Shown piece after piece: positions 1-5,270 of a stretch of DNA of 5,775 nucleotides. The notes beneath the pieces are model-generated. The model had not been told where the DNA came from. It ran no database searches and saw only the letters and a program-made list of their open reading frames with translations. How positions within the stretch are numbered: the first letter of the stretch is position 1; each line of letters starts with the position of its first letter. The position numbers and the translations under genes were made by a program. This stretch comes from Actinomycetota bacterium (GTDB taxonomy: Bacteria > Actinomycetota > Actinomycetes > Actinomycetales > Microbacteriaceae), in the NCBI GenBank assembly GCA_016870695.1, contig VGAV01000171.1, forward strand, positions 1 through 5,775. Direction: 5' to 3'.

Positions 1-9
1 CTTCAGGAC

Positions 10-50
10 GGGCGAGGGGGAGAGAAGGGGGTGCATGGGTGTCCCGGGGG
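10..50 (+). other. G-tract cluster, potential G-quadruplex on the plus strand
   Basis: Five runs of three or more G (10-12, 16-20, 27-31, 37-39, 46-50) are separated by loops of 3, 6, 5 and 6 bases, which fits the usual G-quadruplex pattern. The plus strand is the template strand for the leftward genes, so a folded structure could slow polymerase just after the binding-protein hairpin. High GC makes such patterns more frequent by chance, and folding is inference. Positions 1-54 otherwise show no gene I can support. Confidence 0.4.
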
Positions 51-54
51 TCGG

Positions 55-91
55 CGGCCGGCGCGCGGGCGGGGGCTCCGCGCGCCGGCCG
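55..91 (-). terminator. Strong GC hairpin after the substrate-binding protein gene
   Basis: A perfect 14-bp stem made only of G and C (arms 55-68 and 78-91) closes a 9-base loop and begins six bases after the stop codon at 98-100. No T-rich tract follows in the transcript, so it is not a textbook intrinsic terminator, but U-less hairpins at gene ends are common in high-GC actinobacteria. It could instead protect the 3' end of the binding-protein mRNA, or reduce read-through into transporter genes beyond the left edge. The stem is seen directly; its role is inferred. Confidence 0.6.
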
Positions 92-97
92 GGGAGG

Positions 98-1675
98 TCA
101 GCGCAGCTGGATCGCGCGGTAGGTCGGGTTGCCCACCGGGGAGCTCACGAGCTCGGCGACGCGCTCCGAGGTCACGTAGGAGTACGTCTCGAAGAACAGG
201 GGCACGGCCGGGAACTCCTCCTGGATGATGTCCTGGACCGCGGCGTACGCCTCTCCGTCCCCGCTGAGGTCGGCGTCGGCGGTCTGCATGGCCGCGCTCA
301 CCTCGGGGTCGTAGAACGGGATGCAGTTCGCGCAGCCGCCGCCCTCGATGAAGAACACGCGCAGCGTGGCCTGCTGGCTGGGGTACAGCGCTCCCCAGCG
401 GGAGAAGAACGGCCCGGTGAGCGCGGCGTCCGTGCGCTTCTGCAGGAACTCCGCCCAGTCCGCGGTCGGCGTCGCGGTCGCGTCGATGCCGAGGTTCTGG
501 CGCAGCTGGTTCGCGATGGCCTCGTAGAGCGGGTCCAGTCCGCCGCCGCCGGGGTAGGTGATCTCGAGGGGCCCGTCGAACCCTCCCGCCTCGTCGAGCA
601 GCGCCTTCGCGGCATCCGGGTCGTACTCGCAGTACTCGCCGCAGATGCCCTCGGGCGTCCCGGGCTCGATCGCCGGGGTCCACGCCGTCGCCGGGGTGTA
701 CGTGCCGCCGTAGATGCGGTCGATGATGGTCTGACGGTCGATCGCCATCGACAGCGCCTGGCGCACGCGGACGTCCTGGTACTGCTCGTTCCACAGCGGC
801 AGACCGAGGAACGAGATGCCGGGCGCCTCGAAGGAGTACAGGCGGTCGCCGAAGTCGGTGCCCGCCTGGATGAGGCGGCTGGCGGGCACGCCCGCGACGT
901 CGAGGTTGCCGGCGAGCACGTCGGTGTAGGCGGTCTCGGAGTCGGTGTAGGGGACGAAGGTGATCTCGTCGACGGTGGGGGCCTCCCCCGCGAAGTCGTC
1001 ATAGGCCGACACCGTGATCGGCTCGTTCTCGACGTAGTCGCCCGTCATCTCGAAGGGACCGTTGCCGACGGGGTGCGTGTTGTAGGCGTCGAAGTCCGAC
1101 AGCGCCGACTCCGGCATCGGGAAGAACGCCGTCTGCGCCTGCGTGACCTGGAGCGGGAACTGCCCGTCGGGGCTGACGAGCTCCACCGTGAAGGTCAGGT
1201 CGTCCACGACGGAGAGACCCGACATGGCATCCGTCGTGGGATCCCCGTCGGCCGGGTTCAGGTCGGCGTACCCGACGATGGATGCCAGCTGCCCCGAGTT
1301 CTCGAAGGCGTTGGGCCCGTAGGCCACGGCGTTCCAGGAGTCGACGTAGCTCTGCGCGGTGACGGGGGTGCCGTCCTGGAAGGTCCACCCGTCGCGGAGG
1401 GTGACGGTCCACGTCTGCGCGTCGTCGGACTCGATCGACTCCGCCTGGACGTACTCCAGGGTGCCGTCGGACTGCAGGAAGGCCAGCGGCGACCAGACCG
1501 CCATGTTGAAGTCGTAGGCGATCGACTGCCGCCCGGGGATGAGCTGCTGCGGGTCGGTGACCGCCACGCGGATGGATGCGTCGGCGGACGCGGTGTCCCC
1601 GCCGTCGCCGCCGGAGCAGCCGGCGAGCGCGAGAGCGCCGGCGGCGAGCACGGCGAGCGCGATTCTTCTCTTCAT
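98..1675 (-). CDS. Lipoprotein substrate-binding protein of a peptide/nickel-type ABC importer (SBP_bac_5)
   Basis: This 525-residue protein should be anchored outside the membrane and capture a ligand (oligopeptide or similar) for an ABC importer. It begins MKRRIALAVLAAG and has a lipobox LAGC at residues 17-20, with Cys20 the lipidation site, followed by a Gly/Ser/Asp-rich linker. Family hallmarks are the W-x-V-x-L-R-D-G-x-x-F-x-D-G-T-P-V stretch at about 89-105, HPVGNGPF near 201-208, VRQALSMAIDR at 304-314, and a helix AKALLDEAGG at 356-365. The length is normal for the family. The ATG at 1675 is preferred over an upstream in-frame ATG at 1843, because it gives an intact signal peptide at the N-terminus and has GAGAGG six bases upstream. 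Cysteines occur as two pairs, 345/349 and 448/451, probably disulfides. No cognate permease or ATPase is visible; the exporter upstream is a different transporter class. The ligand is not predictable. Confidence 0.93.
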   Translation of the reverse strand: MKRRIALAVLAAGALALAGCSGGDGGDTASADASIRVAVTDPQQLIPGRQSIAYDFNMAVWSPLAFLQSDGTLEYVQAESIESDDAQTWTVTLRDGWTFQDGTPVTAQSYVDSWNAVAYGPNAFENSGQLASIVGYADLNPADGDPTTDAMSGLSVVDDLTFTVELVSPDGQFPLQVTQAQTAFFPMPESALSDFDAYNTHPVGNGPFEMTGDYVENEPITVSAYDDFAGEAPTVDEITFVPYTDSETAYTDVLAGNLDVAGVPASRLIQAGTDFGDRLYSFEAPGISFLGLPLWNEQYQDVRVRQALSMAIDRQTIIDRIYGGTYTPATAWTPAIEPGTPEGICGEYCEYDPDAAKALLDEAGGFDGPLEITYPGGGGLDPLYEAIANQLRQNLGIDATATPTADWAEFLQKRTDAALTGPFFSRWGALYPSQQATLRVFFIEGGGCANCIPFYDPEVSAAMQTADADLSGDGEAYAAVQDIIQEEFPAVPLFFETYSYVTSERVAELVSSPVGNPTYRAIQLR

Positions 1676-1681
1676 CAGGAG

Positions 1682-1687
1682 CCTCTC
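1682..1687 (-). promoter_or_regulatory. Ribosome binding site of the substrate-binding protein gene
   Basis: GAGAGG on the minus strand lies six bases before the ATG at 1675. It decides the start, placing it exactly at the signal peptide and excluding the 56-residue upstream extension that the open frame would allow. Confidence 0.7.
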
Positions 1688-1739
1688 GGGAAAGGGCGAC
1701 GTTCCGCGCCCAAGGTGGGATGCAAGTGGAACTGCGCCC

Positions 1740-1768
1740 AGAGAACACCCGTGTCGCAAGACGGTCAA
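1740..1768 (-). promoter_or_regulatory. Candidate promoter of the substrate-binding protein gene
   Basis: On the minus strand, TTGACC at 1763-1768 is a near-consensus -35 box. Seventeen bases later TTCTCT at 1740-1745 is a poor -10 box. This would give a leader of roughly 58 bases. An alternative -10, TAAGTT at 1803-1808, matches TAnnnT but lacks a good -35. Some promoter is expected here because a strong hairpin separates the gene from the exporter upstream. The exact site is uncertain. Confidence 0.35.
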
Positions 1769-1771
1769 TGC

Positions 1772-1803
1772 GAAACGTTCAGAAGTTTCAGCGAGTGATG
1801 AAA
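1772..1803. promoter_or_regulatory. Two overlapping inverted repeats, possible operator
   Basis: GAAAC/GTTTC arms flank an 8-base centre at 1772-1789. TTTCA/TGAAA arms flank another 8-base centre at 1786-1803, and the two elements share bases 1786-1789. Both are 18 bp, and the first ends three bases upstream of the candidate -35 box at 1763-1768. This is an A/T-richer patch in otherwise very GC-rich DNA. The position suits an activator or repressor controlling the binding-protein gene. No regulator family can be assigned; the repeats are short and may be coincidental. Confidence 0.3.
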
Positions 1804-1854
1804 ACTTAACGCCGGGGAAACACCGGCCTAGAGGCCGCGGCATCCCTCTTCGCC

Positions 1855-1923
1855 CCGATAAACGCCGCCTGCCCCGACAAACGCCCGCACGCGGCGTTCC
1901 TCGGGGCAGCGAGCGTTTATCGG
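1855..1923. repeat. Nested palindromic repeat with four CCCCGATAAACGCC-like units
   Basis: Arms 1855-1877 and 1901-1923 pair over 23 positions with only a central 3x3 mismatch. Inside them 1880-1885 pairs with 1893-1898 around a 7-base loop. The element reads as four copies of one unit, two in each direction: CCCCGATAAACGCC at 1853-1866, CCCCGACAAACGCC at 1872-1885, then reversed copies at 1893-1906 (CCCCGAGGAACGCC) and 1912-1925 (TGCCGATAAACGCT). It starts 13 bases after the permease stop. It could act as a 3'-end hairpin or terminator for the exporter transcript, although no U tract follows. It could also be a member of a dispersed REP-like family. The structure is seen directly; the family is inference. 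Confidence 0.75.
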
Positions 1924-1936
1924 CAGACCCCGCGGG

Positions 1937-2740
1937 TCAGGCGTCCTTGCGGATCCAGCGGAAGGTGAGGCGCACCACCGCGAGCCCGACGACGAGCCAC
2001 AGAGCCGTGACGAGCAGGATGAGGGGGTGGTCCCACGACCCGGACGGCTCGGCGGCCGCGAACCCCTCGGGCAGGAACACCGACCGGAAGCCCTGCGCCA
2101 GCCACTTCAGCGGGAAGACGCTCGCGATGTTCTGCAGCCACTCCGGGAGCGTCGAGAAGTTGATGTAGACACCGGAGATGAACTGCAGCAGGAGCACGAT
2201 CGGGATGACGACGCCGGTGGCGCTGCGGCCGGTCCGCGGCAGGGCCGACAGTCCGATGCCGAGGATCGCGCACGTGGTCACTCCGAGCAGGAACACCCAC
2301 GCGAAGGTCAGCCACCGTTCCGGGTCGTCCGGCAGCGGCACGCCGAAGGCGAGCGCCGCGACCGCGATGAGCAGCGCCGACTGCAGCAGGCCGGTGATCA
2401 GCACCTGCCCGAGCTTGCCGATGAAGTACGACACGGGGCTCAGCGGCGTGCCCCCGAGGCGCTTGAGCGTGCCGTCGCTGCGCTCCATCGCGATGTCGAT
2501 CGACATGTTCTGCAGCCCCGACAGCAGCACCCCGGCGGCGAGCATGGCGGGGAGGTAGAACCGGGCGGCATCCACGTCGTCCCCGGGCGGGCCGAAGGTC
2601 TGCGCGTCGAAGGCCACCGCGAAGATGAGCAGGATCATCACCGGGAACAGGAAGGTGAAGAAGACCGAGTCGCCCTGCCGGAAGTAGGAGCGCGTCTCGA
2701 AGGCGATCCGCGCGGCGCCCAGCCGCAGCACCCGGCTCAC
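1937..2740 (-). CDS. ABC-2 type exporter permease
   Basis: This 267-residue integral membrane protein forms the transmembrane half of an ABC exporter with the ATPase encoded just upstream. About six hydrophobic segments are visible, near residues 25-44, 61-80, 106-135, 145-168, 175-194 and 238-258. ABC-2 family signs are the cytoplasmic ERSDGTLKRLGGTPLSP segment (86-102) and the SGVYINFSTLPEWLQNIASV stretch (189-208), with FPLKW following before the last membrane helix. Translation starts at GTG 2740, whose GTGA overlaps the TGA stop of the ATPase by 4 bp. That indicates translational coupling and equal expression. Only a G run (2746-2751) precedes it, not a canonical Shine-Dalgarno. The cargo could be a drug, lipid or peptide and cannot be told. 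The protein is normal in length and looks intact. Confidence 0.92.
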   Translation of the reverse strand: MSRVLRLGAARIAFETRSYFRQGDSVFFTFLFPVMILLIFAVAFDAQTFGPPGDDVDAARFYLPAMLAAGVLLSGLQNMSIDIAMERSDGTLKRLGGTPLSPVSYFIGKLGQVLITGLLQSALLIAVAALAFGVPLPDDPERWLTFAWVFLLGVTTCAILGIGLSALPRTGRSATGVVIPIVLLLQFISGVYINFSTLPEWLQNIASVFPLKWLAQGFRSVFLPEGFAAAEPSGSWDHPLILLVTALWLVVGLAVVRLTFRWIRKDA

Positions 2741-3612
2741 GCCGGCCCCCCGGCGGCCGCCGTGCGACGCTCGTCGGCGCCGAGGAACGACAGGTACACG
2801 TCCTCGAGGCTCGGGCGCACCACCTCCAGCCGGTCCGGCTCGCCGAGCCGGGCGTGCAGCGCGGCGACGAGCGCCCCCGGGTCGTCCGTCCGCCGCTCCT
2901 GGACGACACCGTCCTCGCGCCAGCGCACGAGCGGCACCCGGGCGTCGGGTCCGCCGAGCTCGTCGATGGGACCGGTGGATGCCACGGCTCCCGCGACGAT
3001 GATGGCCGCGCGTTCCGACAGCTCGGCGGCCTCGTCGAGGTAGTGGGTCGTGAGGAGGATCGAGGTCCCCTCGGCTTGGAGCGTGCGGATGAGGTCCCAG
3101 AACTGCCGGCGCACCTCCGGGTCGAACCCCGTCGTCGGCTCGTCGAGGAACAGCAGCTCCGGACGCCCGACGATGCCGAGCGCCACGTCGACGCGGCGGC
3201 GCTGACCGCCGGAGAGCTTGCGCACCGACACCTTGGCCTTCTCGGTGAGACCGACGGCCGCGATCACCTCGTCGACGTCCCGCGGGCGCGGGTAGAAGGA
3301 GGCGAAGTGCGCGAGCAGCTCGCGCACGCTCGCCGTCGGCGCCTCGCCCGTGTTCTGCAGCACGATGCCGAGCCGGGCCTTCCAGTCCAGACCTCCGCGG
3401 TGCGGATCGACGCCGAGCACCCGCACCTCCCCGCTCGTGCGGTCGCGGTACCCCTCGAGGATCTCGATCACGGTGCTCTTGCCGGCGCCGTTCGGTCCCA
3501 GGAGCGCGAACGTCTCGCCGCGGCGGATCTCGAACGCGACCCCGCGCAGCGCCTCGACGCCGCCGCGGTAGGTCTTGCGCAGGTCCCGGACCTCGACGAC
3601 GTTCTCGCTCAT
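2737..3612 (-). CDS. ABC exporter ATPase (DrrA-like, partner of ABC-2 permease)
   Basis: This 291-residue cytoplasmic nucleotide-binding protein powers export through the downstream permease. It has Walker A GPNGAGKST (39-47), Q-loop Gln86, signature LSGGQ (133-137), Walker B LLFLDEP (153-159) with Glu158, a D-loop around 161-165 and the switch His190. A C-terminal extension of about 75 residues ends with PSLEDVYL (267-274), typical of ATPases paired with ABC-2 permeases. All catalytic residues are present. ATG 3612 is the natural start, since the fold begins at residue 6; the open frame runs far upstream but overlaps the dehydrogenase. No Shine-Dalgarno is visible before the ATG, and a -10-like motif at leaderless distance suggests a leaderless mRNA. 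DrrA-like is a family resemblance, not evidence of drug export. Confidence 0.95.
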   Translation of the reverse strand: MSENVVEVRDLRKTYRGGVEALRGVAFEIRRGETFALLGPNGAGKSTVIEILEGYRDRTSGEVRVLGVDPHRGGLDWKARLGIVLQNTGEAPTASVRELLAHFASFYPRPRDVDEVIAAVGLTEKAKVSVRKLSGGQRRRVDVALGIVGRPELLFLDEPTTGFDPEVRRQFWDLIRTLQAEGTSILLTTHYLDEAAELSERAAIIVAGAVASTGPIDELGGPDARVPLVRWREDGVVQERRTDDPGALVAALHARLGEPDRLEVVRPSLEDVYLSFLGADERRTAAAGGPA

Positions 3613-3618
3613 GGGCCC

Positions 3619-3627
3619 AGTCTGTCG
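3619..3627 (-). promoter_or_regulatory. Candidate leaderless promoter of the ABC exporter
   Basis: CGACAGACT on the minus strand is followed by six bases and then ATG. Within it CAGACT (3619-3624) resembles the actinobacterial -10 box TAnnnT, apart from its first base, and sits where transcription would start at the A of ATG. No clear -35 box is seen. The same nine bases with the same 6-base gap precede the IclR gene, which strengthens the call. Confidence 0.5.
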
Positions 3628-3663
3628 TGCCGCGGCCACCCGCTTTCCGCGAATCCACCCGAC

Positions 3664-3678
3664 ACCCGCCCGGCGGGT
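3664..3678 (-). terminator. Short GC palindrome at the dehydrogenase gene end
   Basis: ACCCGCCCGGCGGGT forms a 6-bp stem with a 3-base loop, overlapping the last base of the dehydrogenase stop codon and lying in the 65-bp gap before the ABC ATPase. There is no U tract. It may mark the end of the catabolic transcript, but it is short and GC palindromes are common in this DNA. Confidence 0.3.
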
Positions 3679-4451
3679 CAGGACCGCTCCGCCCCCAGTC
3701 GGGTGAGGACCGCGCGCGCGGCGTCGGACATCTCGGCGGCCACGCCGAGGCTGCCGAGGTAGTCGACGACCGACTCCATCTCGTGGGCGCGACGGACGGC
3801 GTGCTTGCGGCTGCCCGTCTCGTACCGGTCCATCTTCGCCTCCGCGTCGCCGGACAGCTGCGCCGCGATCTGCGCCCGCACCCACGGCTCGCAGCCCGCG
3901 GCCCGTCCGGCCTCGAGCGCCTCGATCACGATCGCCGCGAGGCTCTTCATCAGGACGCTGCGCAGGAGCTTGCGCGACGTGGCGTCCCCGGCGGGCCCGT
4001 CGATCAGCTCCACGTCCGAGCCGAACCGCCGCAGGACCTCGGCCACGTCGGCCGCCGCTCCGCCGCTGACGATCGTCTCCGTCGCCGCGCCCTTGGTCGG
4101 CACGGGACCCAGGATGGCGACGTCGGCGAAACGGGCGCCCGCCGCCTCCACGACGGCCGCGACGTCGACCATGACCTCGGGCGAGGCGGTGGTGAAGTCG
4201 GCGTAGACCGCGCCGGGGCGCAGGTGCGGTGCGGCGTCGGCCGCGATGCGGGGGCTCAGAGCCGCGCCGGTGAGCACGATGACGAGGTCCCCGGCCGCAG
4301 CCAGGGCGTCGAGCGTCGCCGCCCGCTCCACCCCGTCCGGCGTCGGGGTCGGGGCGGGGTCGTAGCCGTGCACCTCGTACCCGGCCTCGACCGCCCCGCG
4401 GGCGTAGAGCGAGCCCGCCTCTCCGAGTCCGATGATTCCGATCACGCGCAT
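3678..4451 (-). CDS. NAD(P)-dependent beta-hydroxyacid-type dehydrogenase with DUF1932-like C-terminus
   Basis: This 257-residue protein belongs to the 3-hydroxyisobutyrate / 6-phosphogluconate dehydrogenase superfamily, which oxidises beta-hydroxy acids in the cytoplasm. The N-terminal Rossmann fold shows GLGEAG (8-13), the G-x-G-x-x-G dinucleotide loop. Asp31 at the end of the second strand favours NAD over NADP. DFTTASP (85-91) corresponds to the family's D-x-S-T substrate loop. The usual DAPVSGG motif is replaced by DVAILGPVPTKGA (110-122). Lys161 in SRKLLRS is the likely catalytic lysine. The C-terminal half, with RKLLRSVLMK (160-169) and HAVRRAHEMESV (217-228), resembles DUF1932 rather than classical 3-hydroxyisobutyrate dehydrogenase. 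Start ATG 4451 has AAAGGA five to six bases upstream. It lies 36 bp after the IclR gene and near an RraA-type gene, suggesting a shared catabolic pathway. The substrate is unknown. Confidence 0.88.
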   Translation of the reverse strand: MRVIGIIGLGEAGSLYARGAVEAGYEVHGYDPAPTPTPDGVERAATLDALAAAGDLVIVLTGAALSPRIAADAAPHLRPGAVYADFTTASPEVMVDVAAVVEAAGARFADVAILGPVPTKGAATETIVSGGAAADVAEVLRRFGSDVELIDGPAGDATSRKLLRSVLMKSLAAIVIEALEAGRAAGCEPWVRAQIAAQLSGDAEAKMDRYETGSRKHAVRRAHEMESVVDYLGSLGVAAEMSDAARAVLTRLGAERS

Positions 4452-4456
4452 GTCGT

Positions 4457-4463
4457 TCCTTTC
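4457..4463 (-). promoter_or_regulatory. Ribosome binding site of the dehydrogenase gene
   Basis: GAAAGGA on the minus strand lies five bases before ATG 4451, in the 36-bp gap after the IclR stop. A clear site here, unlike at the IclR and ABC ATPase starts, fits translation from a longer polycistronic mRNA. Confidence 0.65.
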
Positions 4464-4487
4464 GAGACGCGCGAGTCGGTGCTCGCG

Positions 4488-5249
4488 CTATCGGCCGACG
4501 GCCGCTGCCGCCCGTCGGAGTTCGGGTGCCCACTCGAGCAGTCGCGCCGGATCCGTCGACTCGACGGGGCCGGACGCGGAGAGGGAGGCGATGACCTCCC
4601 CGGTCCCCGCGAAGACGGGGACGCTGATGGATGCCACGGCGGTGTCGCGCTCGGCGACGGAGACGTGGAAGCCGTTCCGACGGATGTCGGAGAGGTCGGC
4701 ATCCATCCCCTCCACCGACACGGTGCGGCCGTCCGCCCGCTGCGTCTCGCCCAGCAGCTGGAGGATGCGGGCGATCTCGTCGGCGGGGAGGTTCGCGAGG
4801 ATCGGCTTGCCCGCCCCGAGGTGCAGGGCGAGCCGGCGCCCGAGCGGCAGCTGGTAGCGGAGCGGGTGCTCCCCGTCGACGCGGACCGCGAGGATGCGCT
4901 CGTCGCCGCTGCGGACGTACAGCGAGGTGGTGAGACGGGTCGTGTCGGCGAGCTGCTGCAGGTGCGGCCGCGCACGGTTGCTGAGCGGATCGGACGAGAT
5001 GTACCCGTGCGCCATACCGAGGGTCGCGACCCCCAGACGGTACTCGCCCGCTGCGCTGGCGACGAGGTCGCGGCGCTGGAGCACGGCGAGCAGACGGAGG
5101 AGCGTCGCCGACGAGAGACCCGTTCCGCGGCTGAGGTCGACGAGCCGCAGCGGGCGGTCGGCGCGCTCCAGCAGCTCGAGCACCTCGAGGGCGCGCTCGA
5201 CGCTGCGGACCGTGGGCTGACCTGACGTCTCATCGCGAGCCGGACTCAT
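4488..5249 (-). CDS. IclR-family transcriptional regulator
   Basis: This 253-residue DNA-binding regulator probably controls the neighbouring aldolase and dehydrogenase genes in response to a small organic acid. The N-terminal winged helix-turn-helix covers about residues 14-75, with SVERALEVLELLE (16-28), LVDLSRGTGLSSATLLRLLA (36-55, the recognition helix region) and the wing GEYRLG (68-73). The rest is the IclR effector-binding domain: LPLGRRLALHLGAGKPILA (134-152), GMDADLSDIRRNGFHVSVAE (181-200) and the closing SISVPVFAG (207-215). The length is typical and the protein appears intact. ATG 5249 leaves the usual short tail before the helix-turn-helix. No good Shine-Dalgarno is present; a leaderless-type -10 element lies in the 21-bp gap to the aldolase gene. 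Its ligand and operator are not identifiable here. Confidence 0.92.
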   Translation of the reverse strand: MSPARDETSGQPTVRSVERALEVLELLERADRPLRLVDLSRGTGLSSATLLRLLAVLQRRDLVASAAGEYRLGVATLGMAHGYISSDPLSNRARPHLQQLADTTRLTTSLYVRSGDERILAVRVDGEHPLRYQLPLGRRLALHLGAGKPILANLPADEIARILQLLGETQRADGRTVSVEGMDADLSDIRRNGFHVSVAERDTAVASISVPVFAGTGEVIASLSASGPVESTDPARLLEWAPELRRAAAAVGR

Positions 5250-5255
5250 CCATCT

Positions 5256-5264
5256 AGTCTGTCG
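5256..5264 (-). promoter_or_regulatory. Candidate leaderless promoter of the IclR gene
   Basis: CGACAGACT on the minus strand precedes the IclR ATG by exactly six bases, with -10-like CAGACT at 5256-5261. The nine bases and the gap are identical to those before the ABC ATPase gene. The element sits in the 21-bp gap after the aldolase stop, so the regulator may be transcribed on its own as well as by read-through. There is no convincing -35 box. Confidence 0.45.
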
Positions 5265-5270
5265 GATCGG

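Noticed and set aside
1..36. Possible start of a next gene at ATG 36 on the minus strand (MHPLLSPSPVLK)
   Set aside because: Only 12 codons are visible, with no ribosome binding site and a Pro/Leu/Ser run. It lies in the C-rich tail after the hairpin and cannot be supported.
35..1798. Long plus-strand open frame (587 codons) opposite the substrate-binding protein gene
   Set aside because: It is antisense to a well-supported gene. The product is Arg/Gly/Val/Asp-rich with no recognisable domain, typical of high-GC shadow frames.
1811..1837. Small inverted repeats GCCGG/CCGGC (1811-1827) and CGGCCT/AGGCCG (1824-1837)
   Set aside because: The stems are only 5-6 bp and GC-rich, expected by chance in this DNA, with no link to a gene end or promoter.
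1676..1843. 56-residue N-terminal extension of the binding protein from ATG 1843
   Set aside because: It would bury the lipoprotein signal peptide inside the protein and ignores the good ribosome binding site at 1682-1687.
1853..1925. CRISPR array reading of the repeated CCCCGAYAAACGCC units
   Set aside because: The four units are in alternating orientation with 5-8 base gaps, not direct repeats with uniform spacers, and no cas gene is present.
2741..3658. Permease frame extended upstream to 3658
   Set aside because: The extra residues are an Arg/Pro-rich shadow of the ATPase gene. The GTG at 2740 with GTGA overlap is the natural start.
3613..4533. Upstream extension of the ABC ATPase frame to 4533
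   Set aside because: It overlaps the whole dehydrogenase in another frame, and the extension is Arg-rich with no domain. The ABC fold starts right after ATG 3612.
3627..5225. Long plus-strand open frame (532 codons) opposite the dehydrogenase and IclR genes
   Set aside because: It spans two recognised minus-strand genes and their gap, and its translation has low-complexity Arg/Gly/Asp composition. It is a shadow.
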